Assembly (NCBI RefSeq): GCF_025950085.1
Contig: NZ_JAPDDS010000011.1
Coordinates: 62,001 to 126,000, forward strand
Direction: 5' to 3'
Source of the DNA: Luteolibacter flavescens
GTDB taxonomy: Bacteria > Verrucomicrobiota > Verrucomicrobiia > Verrucomicrobiales > Akkermansiaceae
Length of the DNA stretch: 64,000 bases
The translations under genes and the position numbers were made by a program. Shown here piece after piece: positions 54,175 to 62,875 of the stretch; position 1 is the stretch's first letter; every line of letters starts with the position of its first letter. The notes beneath the pieces were generated by a model, which saw nothing but the letters and a program-made list of their open reading frames with translations, had not been told where the DNA came from and did not search any database.

Positions 54175-57100
54175 ATGAAACCATATGCCATCTCGTGGCG
54201 ACAGCTCCTCGCGCCTGTCGCCATCCTCTCCTGCTCCATCCTCGCCGCGGCTCCACCCATGCGCATCCTGCCAATGGGTGACTCCATCACCGAGGGCAGC
54301 GGCGGACTGAACTACCGAGCCCCGCTCCGCACACTCCTCACGAATGCGGGATACGAGGTGGACTACGTGGGCACCTACACGGCGAATCCGGGCCCTCTAA
54401 CAGACCGAGAGCACGAGGGTCACAGCGGCTGGACCATCCGCGAGATCGACGCCAAGGTGGAGACTTGGCTCGCCGCCATCGAGGACCCGGATTTCGTCCT
54501 CCTCCACATCGGCACGAATGACTTCGGCCGCCGCGACGACATGGCAAATGCCATCCAGCGGCTCGATGCCCTGGTCCTCAAGATCGCCACCCGGCGCCCG
54601 CACGCGAACATCATCGTGACCAACCTGATGGAGCGCGGCGAGCCGGAGAACGGGTGGATCGTCGCCCAGTTCAACCCGCTGGTCCAAGGCATCGTCGCGA
54701 ACCACGTGGCGGCAGGCAGGAAGGTTCATTTCCTCGACATGCGCTCGCAGGTGCCGCTCAGCGACATGCCGGACCAGCTCCACCCGAATGCCACGGGCCT
54801 CGGGAAAATGGCGAACGCGTGGTTCGAGACCATCGACTCGCTCTCCACCCCTGAGGGAGACTTCATCGCGCCAAAAATCGCACGGGTGCGCGGCAGCGTG
54901 AGCCGCACGGAGGTGGCCGTCACCTTCAGCAAGCCGGTGGCGGACTCCGCCGCGGACCTCGCAAACTTCTCCATCGACAACGGCCTGACGATCACCTCCG
55001 CGACGCTGGATGCCTCGAAGAGAAAGGTGACGCTGGTGACTTCCCCGCAGACCGAGGGCGCTAGCTACACCGTCACGGTGAACAACGTGACGGACCTACA
55101 GACTCCGGCGCAGCCGATCGCGCCCGGGACCACCGCGACCTTCATGTCGCCCCTCCCGCGCGGCTATCAAAACCACGTCAGCGAGAGCGATCAATACTCG
55201 CTGGTTTACTCGCTCGATATCCCCGCGAATGCCGCCTACCGCCAGCGCCAGCCGGTCTATCAGGTGGACAATCGTGCGGCGACCGGGCCCTTCGACCGGG
55301 TCGCCTATTACATGGAGCTGCTGGGCGAAAGCGGCGATCTCCATTACGTCTGGACCTCGATGGACGCCTTCACGCAGGACGCCGGGAAGATCGCGGTGCC
55401 CACCTACGCCAGCGGCGGTTTCTTCCAGCAGGGAGTCACGAATCTCAACGTCGCCTCGAATGTCCCCGGCGTCGCTCCGGCCAATGGCGTGGCGGGCAAC
55501 ATCGAATTCTGGCCTAACAGCTACGAGCGGGCGAACTCAGCGAACGTGGGTGGTGCCAGCGGCACGCTTTACGACTTCGGCGACCAGCCGATAGCGGGCG
55601 ATTACGGCTCCATGCAGGTGCATCACACCGGAATGTTGAAGACGGTCTTCGCCTTCAACAACTGGGGCGGCCCCACCACCGAGAGCCGCACCGTGGACAT
55701 CGGCATCGGGAACAATCCGTCTCCCGTGAACGGAGGCATCGACTGGACCTTCAGCAACAACGGCAGCGCCTACACCGTCCGCACGCTGCAGGTGCTCGTC
55801 CGGACTTCCGGCGATCATGTCGCACCCACCGTGGCGTCCGCCATCGCCGCCGCGGGACGTTCCCAGGTCGTGGTGAATTTCTCGGAGCCTCTCGCTGCGG
55901 AGTCGGTGACCGCGCAGGGCTTCACGCTGAGCAATGGCGTGAAAGTGCTCTCGGCAAAGCTTTCCGAAGACCGTCGTGCCGTGACGCTCCAGACCACGGT
56001 GCAGCCCTCGGCAACGCCGCTGACGCTGACGGTGGGTGGCGTGCGTGACAGCTCGGCGAATGCAAATGCCATCGCACCCGGCACCACCTTCCCCGTCAGC
56101 ACGAACACCCTGCCACCGGAGATCGCCGCGAACATCGGCGCTGCCGCGAATGGCTACCAGCTCGTGCTTTCCTCCGACCTCCCCGTCACAGGGAATTTCG
56201 TCGCAGGCTCCCCCTACAAGTATGACGACCGCGGTGCCCCCGGCACCTTCACCAAGGTCGCTTACTACCTGCAACTCGAGCAAGCAGGCCAGCCAACGCG
56301 CTACGTGTGGGCGGCCATGGATGCCTTCACCTCAGGTCGCAAGCACGTCGGCGTGCCCACTTCGGCGAGCGGCGCGATCTACCAGCAGAACGTGACCAAT
56401 CTCCAAGTGATCTCGAATCAACCGGGAGTGGTCAATGGCACCACCGCCACCGGAGGCAACATCGAATTCTGGCCCCACACCTACGAACGGGCGAATGCCC
56501 TCAACGTCCCGAATGCCAGCGGCTCCACCTTCGATACCGGCGACACCCGCACCACCGGCCTGTATGGATCGATGCAGATCCACAATCATGACACGGGCGC
56601 GAATCAAACGGTGCTCGCGCTGAACCGCTTCGCCGAAGATGGCAACATCCTCGACATCGGCATCGGGAATTGCCCGTCACCGATCGAGGGCGGCGCGGAC
56701 TGGACCTTCGCGGCGAATGCCGGGAACTACACGAAGCGCACGCTGCACGTGCTGGTGCTGCCAGGCACCACCACCGCCGCGGACGTGGTGACAAAGGCAC
56801 CGGAGGCCGCGGGCTACCAGCTCGCCTACTCCGTGGACATCCCCGCCACCGGCAACATGCAGGGAGGAGCTGGAGCATTCAATTACGAGGTGAACCGCGC
56901 CGGGCAGATCGGCGACTTCACCCGCATCGGCTACTTCATGGAGCTGCAAAAGGCAGGCGATCCCGCCCCGAGCTACGTGTGGACTTCCATGGATGCTTTC
57001 ACGAAGGACCCGGCCCGCATCGCAGTGCCGACCGGATGGAAATTCCAGCAACCGGTCTCAAACCTGAACGTGGTCTCGAATGTCGCGGGAGTCGTGAACA

Positions 57101-58845
57101 ACACGAACATCGCCACAGGCAACATCGAGTTCTGGCCGAGCAACTACAACGAGCAGAACACCTCGAACGTGCCCGGCGCGAATGGCGGTGCCTTCGACTT
57201 CGGCGATGGCAACTCGAACACCACCCAGGGCTACGGCTCGATGCAGGTGCACAATTACGGCGCGGCCCAGACCATCTTCGCCTTTAACCGCTGGGGCTCG
57301 AGCAGCCACAATGGCCCGTTGTGCCTCGGCATCGGAAATGGTCCCGCCCCGAGCACCGACTGGACATTCGCGGACAACTCCGCCTCCTGGGGCGTGAAGC
57401 GCCTGCTGCAGGTGTACATCCTGCCCGGCAACTCCGACGTCACCCCACCCGCCATCACCGAGATCAAGCCGTCCGTGAACGGAGACTCCGTCCGCATCGT
57501 CTTCAGCGAAGCCATCGCCGAGGGCACCGCGGTCGTTACCATTCCGGGCCTCACCGTTCATGGTGTGACCCAGCAGGGAGACAATGTCCTGCTGGTGCGA
57601 ACCAGCCCGCAAACGCCGGGGACCGCCTACACCGCGTCGATCACCGGCGTCACGGACCGCAGTCCTGCCGCGAATGGCGCACCGCTCTCCGCGGCCTTCA
57701 CCGGCTACACGAGACCGGCCGTCTTCTCGAATATCCCGGAGACCGACGGCTATCGTCACATGCTCAGCCTGAATCTCCCCGGAGCCGTGCCCGTGTACAA
57801 CGTGAACGGCGTGAACTACCAGGTGGACGAGCGGAAATTCGGCGACCTGCCCTTTGACCGGGTGGCCTATCTCATGGAGCTGGATGGCAACTGGGCCTAC
57901 GCTTCCTTCGACAAGCACACCTCGCAGCTCAGCCAGATCGGCGTCCCCATCGTGCAGACGAATCCCGCGCCCATCCAGCAGATCGTCACCCGTATGAATG
58001 TCGCGTCGAATGTCGCCAGCATCGCCACGGGCAACGACATCGCCACAGGCAACATCGAGTTCTGGGCTGGGAACTACACGGCCGTGAATCAGGCGGGCGT
58101 CCCGGGTGCCAGTAGCACGGCCTTCGACTTCGGCGACCAGATGACCTCCGGTGGCCACGGCTGCCTGCAGATCCACAATTTCGGCGCGGCACAAACCGTC
58201 ATGGCCTTCAACAACTGGGGATCGAACACCACCGGAAATTCCGAGATGGGCATCGGCAATCACACGGCCTCGCCCCAGGGAGCACTCGACTGGACGCTCT
58301 CGGGGAACGCCAACAGCTACACGACGAGACGTCTCCACGTCCTCGTCCGCCGTGATGAAACCGCCTCTGCGTCCTTCCAAGCCGAGCCCGGCACGAAGTC
58401 CGTGGCAGCCGGAAGTGATGCCACCTTCACCATCCGCGTCGCCGGCCCTGGCCCCTACACCTATCAGTGGCGCCACAATGGCACCGGGATCGAGGGTGCG
58501 ACGATGCCGTGGCTCGACGTGACCGATGCGACGGGAGCGAACTCGGGCACCTACGACGTGGTCGTCACCGGACCCGGGGGCATCCAGACCGTCAGCCCGG
58601 CTGGCACGCTCATCGTCACCGGTACCGTCCTGCAGCCCACGGAGATCCAGCTCACGGGCGCTGGCACGGCCAACCTCACCTTCTACGGAGACCCGGGCCG
58701 CACCTACGAGATTCATCGTAGCACGGACCTCGTCACCTGGGAGCCCCTCGATGAAGCCACCGCCGCCGCGAATGGCGAGATGCCCGTCCTCGACGAGGAC
58801 GCCCCCGAGCCAAAGGCATTCTACCGCGCAGTGCCTGTGAACTGA
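54175..58845 (+). CDS. Secreted SGNH/GDSL esterase with four tandem unknown modules
   Basis: 1,556 residues from ATG 54175, which opens a signal peptide (MKPYAISWRQLLAPVAIL). SGNH blocks: GDSITEG (Ser), HIGTNDF (Asn) and DQLHPN (Asp/His). After it come SbsA-like Ig domains and four repeats of about 205-215 residues (about 330-541, 659-862, 879-1085, 1191-1395), each with FDRVAYYMEL- or FTRIGYFMELQ-type, NIEFWPN-type and ALNRW/FNNWG-type segments. An Ig-like domain and a C-terminal sandwich finish the protein. It could be a carbohydrate esterase on polysaccharide with the GH130 gene. Confidence 0.85.
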   Translation: MKPYAISWRQLLAPVAILSCSILAAAPPMRILPMGDSITEGSGGLNYRAPLRTLLTNAGYEVDYVGTYTANPGPLTDREHEGHSGWTIREIDAKVETWLAAIEDPDFVLLHIGTNDFGRRDDMANAIQRLDALVLKIATRRPHANIIVTNLMERGEPENGWIVAQFNPLVQGIVANHVAAGRKVHFLDMRSQVPLSDMPDQLHPNATGLGKMANAWFETIDSLSTPEGDFIAPKIARVRGSVSRTEVAVTFSKPVADSAADLANFSIDNGLTITSATLDASKRKVTLVTSPQTEGASYTVTVNNVTDLQTPAQPIAPGTTATFMSPLPRGYQNHVSESDQYSLVYSLDIPANAAYRQRQPVYQVDNRAATGPFDRVAYYMELLGESGDLHYVWTSMDAFTQDAGKIAVPTYASGGFFQQGVTNLNVASNVPGVAPANGVAGNIEFWPNSYERANSANVGGASGTLYDFGDQPIAGDYGSMQVHHTGMLKTVFAFNNWGGPTTESRTVDIGIGNNPSPVNGGIDWTFSNNGSAYTVRTLQVLVRTSGDHVAPTVASAIAAAGRSQVVVNFSEPLAAESVTAQGFTLSNGVKVLSAKLSEDRRAVTLQTTVQPSATPLTLTVGGVRDSSANANAIAPGTTFPVSTNTLPPEIAANIGAAANGYQLVLSSDLPVTGNFVAGSPYKYDDRGAPGTFTKVAYYLQLEQAGQPTRYVWAAMDAFTSGRKHVGVPTSASGAIYQQNVTNLQVISNQPGVVNGTTATGGNIEFWPHTYERANALNVPNASGSTFDTGDTRTTGLYGSMQIHNHDTGANQTVLALNRFAEDGNILDIGIGNCPSPIEGGADWTFAANAGNYTKRTLHVLVLPGTTTAADVVTKAPEAAGYQLAYSVDIPATGNMQGGAGAFNYEVNRAGQIGDFTRIGYFMELQKAGDPAPSYVWTSMDAFTKDPARIAVPTGWKFQQPVSNLNVVSNVAGVVNNTNIATGNIEFWPSNYNEQNTSNVPGANGGAFDFGDGNSNTTQGYGSMQVHNYGAAQTIFAFNRWGSSSHNGPLCLGIGNGPAPSTDWTFADNSASWGVKRLLQVYILPGNSDVTPPAITEIKPSVNGDSVRIVFSEAIAEGTAVVTIPGLTVHGVTQQGDNVLLVRTSPQTPGTAYTASITGVTDRSPAANGAPLSAAFTGYTRPAVFSNIPETDGYRHMLSLNLPGAVPVYNVNGVNYQVDERKFGDLPFDRVAYLMELDGNWAYASFDKHTSQLSQIGVPIVQTNPAPIQQIVTRMNVASNVASIATGNDIATGNIEFWAGNYTAVNQAGVPGASSTAFDFGDQMTSGGHGCLQIHNFGAAQTVMAFNNWGSNTTGNSEMGIGNHTASPQGALDWTLSGNANSYTTRRLHVLVRRDETASASFQAEPGTKSVAAGSDATFTIRVAGPGPYTYQWRHNGTGIEGATMPWLDVTDATGANSGTYDVVVTGPGGIQTVSPAGTLIVTGTVLQPTEIQLTGAGTANLTFYGDPGRTYEIHRSTDLVTWEPLDEATAAANGEMPVLDEDAPEPKAFYRAVPVN

Positions 58846-58875
58846 CGCGGACCGCCTGCCCGCCTTCCTTGAGCC

Positions 58876-58916
58876 GGAGCATTCCAAATGGCGTGACAAC
58901 CCGTTTGGAGTGCTCC
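58876..58916 (+). terminator. Hairpin after the SGNH gene
   Basis: GGAGCATTCCAAATGG pairs with CCGTTTGGAGTGCTCC around GCGTGACAA. No T-run follows, so it may act with Rho or as a processing barrier. Confidence 0.5.
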
Positions 58917-59038
58917 CGGCCAGGTGCCTCGGAAATCAGCCATTTCGTCCGATCCAAGCTGACGCGCGCGCAAAGCCCGTTGTGCACGGTGAAACATAGC
59001 GCGGCCTCACCCTTGGCCCGATTGACCCTGAAAAGGAG

Positions 59039-59063
59039 TGGAGCATAGGGAATTCGAATCCCT
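59039..59063 (-). other. tRNA- or tmRNA-like 3' end fragment (candidate att site)
   Basis: On the minus strand a perfect T-arm (AGGGA-TTCGAAT-TCCCT) is followed by ATGCTCCA, like the 3' acceptor end of a tRNA or tmRNA. No matching D- or anticodon-arm and no tmRNA 5' end are found within 400 bases upstream on that strand. Read as a partial copy left at an integration junction, next to the transposase-rich end. The rest of 58846-59433 shows no gene. Confidence 0.4.
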
Positions 59064-59433
59064 GACCCCTTCGTTGCTCGCGTGTCACAGCTCTTGTAAC
59101 CAGCTCCTATGAGAGTTGGTGGTGTTGTTGTTTCACCCTCTCCTTCGGAGCGCACGTCAGAGGCCACAGTGAGGAAAGACAGCGCGATACGAACTCAACC
59201 GGGGTCAGGTCGACCAGGAACGAGTGCGGTCGCGATTAGTTGTATTTGTAGCGGTGTTTCTCGCCCGGCATTTTCGCCTCCACTAGAGCATTTCACACAA
59301 AGTCGTAGCCGCTTGTGCGGGATGGTTGGGGTCGGCTCTTTCAATGGATTGAGGCCTTCAGTTCACCGCGAAAGGACCCAAAAAAGGGTGCCAATATACT
59401 TGACTCAGTAAGCCGATCCGGTAGGGTCGCGCC

Positions 59434-60432
59434 ATGAACAACGATACCGGCCTGCCTGAGACCCTGATGGAAGCCATCAGCTACTTCGGTGATGTGGAGA
59501 ACTCGCACCAGTTCATGGTGAACCTCCGCTGGCCCGATGGTAAGCCTACTTGCCCTTGCTGCGGCTCTCAGGACGTTCGTTACATCAGCACTCGTCGCTT
59601 GTGGGAGTGCAAGGTGAAGCACGCCAAGCGTCAGTTCTCCGTGAAGGTCGGAACGATCTTTGAAGATTCCCCCATCAAACTCGACAAGTGGTTTTGCGCG
59701 ATGTGGATGCTAGCCAACTGCAAGAACGGAGTCAGCAGCTACGAGATTTCCCGTGAACTTGGCGTCACTCAAAAAACCGGCTGGTTCATGCTTCATCGCA
59801 TCCGCATGGCGATGCACAACGGCACCTTTGAAAAGATGGATGGCCACGTTGAAGCCGACGAAACCTTTATCGGCGGCAAGGCTCGCAACATGCACCCCGC
59901 GAAGCGCAAGGCTACCGTGAAGGGCACCGGCGGCATGCACATGACTCCCGTGCAAGGCCTGCTTGAGCGTGGCACCCGTGACGGCGTGAAGGTCTCACGC
60001 GTGAAGGCCGAAGTCCTCAAGAGTCGGAAGAAAAAGGACATCCAAGGCAAGGTTCGCAACTACGTGGTGAAGGGCTCGCAGGTGTCCACGGACGCTCTCC
60101 GCAGCTACGACGGCCTGAAAGACGAATACACCCACAAAGTGGTGGATCACGCCGTGACATACGTTGAAGGCGAGGTTCACACGAACGGCTTGGAAAACTT
60201 CTGGTCGCTGCTCAAGCGCACTCTGAAAGGCACCTACGTTAGCTGTGAGCCCTTTCACTTGTTCCGCTATCTGGACGAGCAGACTTTCCGCTTCAACGAG
60301 CGCAAGGAAGACAATCACGGGCGTTTTCTCCTGCTCGCCAAGGGGGGCCTTGGAAAGCGCCTGACCTACAAGGTTCTTACTGCCGCCGCGTCCTCCGACA
60401 ACGACGGCAACTGCCTTCCAGCACTTGCATAA
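59434..60432 (+). CDS. IS1595-family transposase
   Basis: 332 residues. An N-terminal zinc ribbon (CPCCGSQDVRY, then WECK) precedes the ISXO2-like DDE core: HVEADETFIGGKARNMHP (D, E), STDALRSYDGLKDEY (D) and HTNGLENFWSLLKR (E/N). All catalytic residues are in place. A promoter-like TTGACT lies at 59400-59405. Terminal inverted repeats could not be matched confidently, so the element limits are unknown. Confidence 0.85.
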   Translation: MNNDTGLPETLMEAISYFGDVENSHQFMVNLRWPDGKPTCPCCGSQDVRYISTRRLWECKVKHAKRQFSVKVGTIFEDSPIKLDKWFCAMWMLANCKNGVSSYEISRELGVTQKTGWFMLHRIRMAMHNGTFEKMDGHVEADETFIGGKARNMHPAKRKATVKGTGGMHMTPVQGLLERGTRDGVKVSRVKAEVLKSRKKKDIQGKVRNYVVKGSQVSTDALRSYDGLKDEYTHKVVDHAVTYVEGEVHTNGLENFWSLLKRTLKGTYVSCEPFHLFRYLDEQTFRFNERKEDNHGRFLLLAKGGLGKRLTYKVLTAAASSDNDGNCLPALA

Positions 60433-60484
60433 GCCCATCCGGGGAATGAAACGGAAGACTTGAACCCTGCGCGGTCTTGATCTA

Positions 60485-61629
60485 GACCCATTGCCAAAAT
60501 AAATTGCAGTTATCGCAGGTATTGACTTGTACGAACGTTTGAGCCATTCCATGCTCCGCAATCTCTAGGCCCCACCAGCTTCCCAATCCTGACACCTGCC
60601 CCATCGAGGAGCTGGAGACGGCCATGGATTGTGGACCGGACGGAAAGGCATTCCGCAGGCTCAACGCCATCCACCTGCTCCTCGTCGGCGGTTCCTTCGA
60701 ACTGGTCCTGCGCAACAGCCGCGTGAAGGAGCGCACGCTCCGCCTGTGGATCTCCCGCTTCAATTCGATGGGCATCGACGGCCTGACCTACCGGCCTCAC
60801 ACCGGCAGGCCCCGCAAGATGCAACCGGCGCAAGTCGTGAGCGACATCCTGACCGTCGTCGACGATCCCTCGCTCGCCCAACAGAGCCACTGGACGCTCA
60901 CCAAGCTCTGCGGCTGGCTGCGGGAGGAAAAAAGCATCGAGCTCTCCTACCGCACGCTGGTGCGCTATCTCCATGAGCACAATTACGCCCGCCGCATCCC
61001 GCGCAAGATGCCGGAGCCGCCCGACCGCGAAGCATGGGAAATCCAGCGTGAAACCTTTGCCGGGGAACTCCTCGACCTGCTGGACGACAGGAAGGCCGAT
61101 GTCTTCTTCGGCGACGAAGCGGGATTCGAGGGAGATCCCCGTCCGCGTGCCAAATGGGTGAAGCGGGGAACCCGCCCCACGCAGGGATACTTCGGCGGTC
61201 ATGTCCGGCAGAACGTCGTCGGGGCGGTCAACCCACAGAGCGGCCAGTTGGTCAGCCTCATCGTGCCGCACTGCGACACGCAGGTGTTCCAGGCATTCCT
61301 GGACACGATGGCTGCAGAGGTCCCCCGGAAGAAAGGCAGGCGGGTGGTCCTGGTGCTCGACAATGCCAGCTGGCACCGGGCCAAGGGCTTGGAATGGCAT
61401 CACATCGAGCCTGTCTACCTGCCACCCTACAGCCCTGACTTCAATCCGATCGAGAGGCTGTGGCAGCACCTCAAGGGCCACTACCTGGCAGGATACCTGA
61501 CGAAGAGCGGCAAGGAGCTGGGAGACAAGATCTACGACTCGATCCGCGCCCTGCTGGATCAACCGGATCTGCTGCGTTCGGTCTGCCGGACGCACTCGGA
61601 TTAACGGCAATTTATTTTGGCAATGGGTC
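60485..61629 (+). mobile_element. IS630-family insertion sequence (1,145 bp, intact ends)
   Basis: The ends are inverted repeats: GACCCATTGCCAAAATAAAT then TGCAGTTA on the left (60485-60512) and its inverse on the right (61602-61629), differing by one base in about 28. A TA dinucleotide flanks each side (60483-60484 and 61630-61631), the target duplication expected of IS630. It interrupts DNA that would otherwise read ...GGTCTTGATC-TA-GAAGCGTTC. It is recent or active-looking. Confidence 0.92.
60624..61604 (+). CDS. IS630-family transposase
   Basis: 326 residues from ATG 60624. HTH region at residues about 20-60 and the DDE core FFGDEAGFEG (D), VVLVLDNASWHRA (D) and LPPYSPDFNPIERLWQHLKG (E) are intact. 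The N-terminal LLLVGGSFELVLRNS is preceded in frame by IEELETAMDCGPDGKAF, which resembles the usual start of the family, so translation may begin upstream at a non-ATG codon (about 60546). Confidence 0.88.
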   Translation: MDCGPDGKAFRRLNAIHLLLVGGSFELVLRNSRVKERTLRLWISRFNSMGIDGLTYRPHTGRPRKMQPAQVVSDILTVVDDPSLAQQSHWTLTKLCGWLREEKSIELSYRTLVRYLHEHNYARRIPRKMPEPPDREAWEIQRETFAGELLDLLDDRKADVFFGDEAGFEGDPRPRAKWVKRGTRPTQGYFGGHVRQNVVGAVNPQSGQLVSLIVPHCDTQVFQAFLDTMAAEVPRKKGRRVVLVLDNASWHRAKGLEWHHIEPVYLPPYSPDFNPIERLWQHLKGHYLAGYLTKSGKELGDKIYDSIRALLDQPDLLRSVCRTHSD

Positions 61630-61658
61630 TAGAAGCGTTCTGTCCGCCGACCAGCGGT

Positions 61659-61782
61659 CCGGGTGTGAGAACCCGACTTAGACAGCCCCGACAACGTCGG
61701 GGAGGCCACGGCTATGCAATAGGCTCTCAATCGGGGCCAAAGGCCGGGGCAGTCGTGTCTAAGCGGCTTCTCAACTCCCCGG
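61659..61782 (+). repeat. Foldback structure next to the IS630 (about 124 bp)
   Basis: The left arm (GAGAACCCGACTTAGACA and GCCCCG, about 61667-61690) is inverted in the right arm (CGGGGC, TGTCTAAGCGGCTTCTC, about 61745-61772). Inside are CCCCGAC-AAC-GTCGGGG (61686-61702) and GGCC-AAA-GGCC (61735-61745) hairpins. It may be a foldback element or a structured RNA. Confidence 0.5.
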
Positions 61783-61816
61783 CGACTTGGAGCGGTTCAA
61801 CACCCGCTCCAAGTTC

Positions 61817-62452
61817 ATGAACCGTTTTCTTCTCGCGCTCTCACTGATCTCCCCAGCTTTTGGCATGCAGGGAGCCAAGATGGATTCCCTCCGTCTTCCT
61901 TCCGGCAAGGAATACAGAGCAGTCACAATCACGCGGGTTTCTCCCGCAGAGATCGGAATCACTCACGAATCCGGAGCAACCACGATCAAAGCGGATCTAC
62001 TTTCGGAGGCCATGAGGCGCGAGATCTGGCCGCCTAAGCCTGAGCCAGAGAAGAAAGAATCCCCGTATGCTCAAGCTGAGGTCTCATTCAAGACAAGCGC
62101 CTCCGAGAAAGCCATTCACGAAGAGCTTATGAAGTTCATGACGGCTAATCCCAAGGCCACCGTTCTAGCTCTCACGATCCGGGACACGGGACCCAAAGCG
62201 CGACAGCATCACCGGATCGTTTTCGACCGGAGCAAGGGCAAGCTGCTCGTGATGCGGAGGACTGAACCTCGCTCACTCGATTTGTCCGACTTTCACACTT
62301 GGACATGCTTCCACGTTGGAGAGGCGGGATTCAAAACGGAGATCCCTTGGATTGACGAAAAGGTGTTCAGTTACTCGAAATACCCAGCAGACCCACGGGC
62401 CGAATTGCCGCTGAGCTATCCAGAAGAGGAAGATTTGGTACAGTGGCCCTGA
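61817..62452 (+). CDS. Secreted hypothetical protein
   Basis: 211 residues from ATG 61817; signal peptide MNRFLLALSLISPAFGM. The mature part contains KEYRAVTITRVSPAEIGITH, a short beta motif common in Verrucomicrobiota surface proteins, but no family is sure. GC is lower than in the core genes. Confidence 0.6.
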   Translation: MNRFLLALSLISPAFGMQGAKMDSLRLPSGKEYRAVTITRVSPAEIGITHESGATTIKADLLSEAMRREIWPPKPEPEKKESPYAQAEVSFKTSASEKAIHEELMKFMTANPKATVLALTIRDTGPKARQHHRIVFDRSKGKLLVMRRTEPRSLDLSDFHTWTCFHVGEAGFKTEIPWIDEKVFSYSKYPADPRAELPLSYPEEEDLVQWP

Positions 62453-62522
62453 TGGGTCTTCCCCCAAAATGCATAAATACCGAATTATTGTCGTTCTGCC
62501 AAAACGGCGCTAGCCTACGATC

Positions 62523-62669
62523 ATGCCAGACCAACCAACAGAGAAAGAGCCGTCCGCATTCGAGAAGATGCGAGCGCTGGCGGCGCAGGTAGTCAGCACG
62601 CCAAAGAGCGAAGTGGACAAGCGCGACAAGGAATGGCGTGCGAAGAAAGACGCCAAGCGGAAGGCTTAA
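62523..62669 (+). CDS. 48-residue hypothetical protein
   Basis: MPDQPTEKEPSAFEKMRALA then AQVVSTPKSEVDKRDKEWRA and the ending KKDAKRKA. Highly charged, helical. Small proteins of this shape are common in islands and phages. Its stop overlaps the next gene's stop on the other strand. Confidence 0.55.
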   Translation: MPDQPTEKEPSAFEKMRALAAQVVSTPKSEVDKRDKEWRAKKDAKRKA

Positions 62670-62875
62670 CCGAGAATTTCGGCACTCACCTTCACGCGGT
62701 GATTGTGCCGCACTAGAGCGAGGATCTTCTTTCCTGTCTCAGTGGGAACGAACCCAGAACCGTGGCAAGTCTCGCAATCGGTGCATGAGTCACGCTCTGA
62801 ATCGTAGGTGCCACAGCGCCCCATGCAAGAGGGGCAAACCTCTTCCAGTTCGGGTAGCTTTTCCAAAGCGTTCAT
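62666..62875 (-). CDS. Small Cys-rich zinc-finger-like protein
   Basis: 69 residues with CPSCMGRCG and CTDCETCHGSG, a DnaJ-like cysteine pattern (CxxC..CxGxG) that should bind one or two zinc ions. The C-terminus LALVRHNHRVKVSAEILG is helical. Its start overlaps the stop of the upstream HEPN-like gene by 4 bases, so the two are translationally coupled. Confidence 0.65.
   Translation of the reverse strand: MNALEKLPELEEVCPSCMGRCGTYDSERDSCTDCETCHGSGFVPTETGKKILALVRHNHRVKVSAEILG

Noticed and set aside
59039-59420. A full tmRNA (ssrA) gene on the minus strand
   Set aside because: Only the 3' T-arm and acceptor-like end are present. No 5' tRNA-like half, no tag reading frame ending in Ala-Ala-stop and no pairing partner for the acceptor were found up to the IS1595 gene.
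61659-61782. Integron attC site or retron msr-msd
   Set aside because: The core does not have the GTTRRRY/RYYYAAC boxes of attC and no integrase or reverse transcriptase gene lies near.
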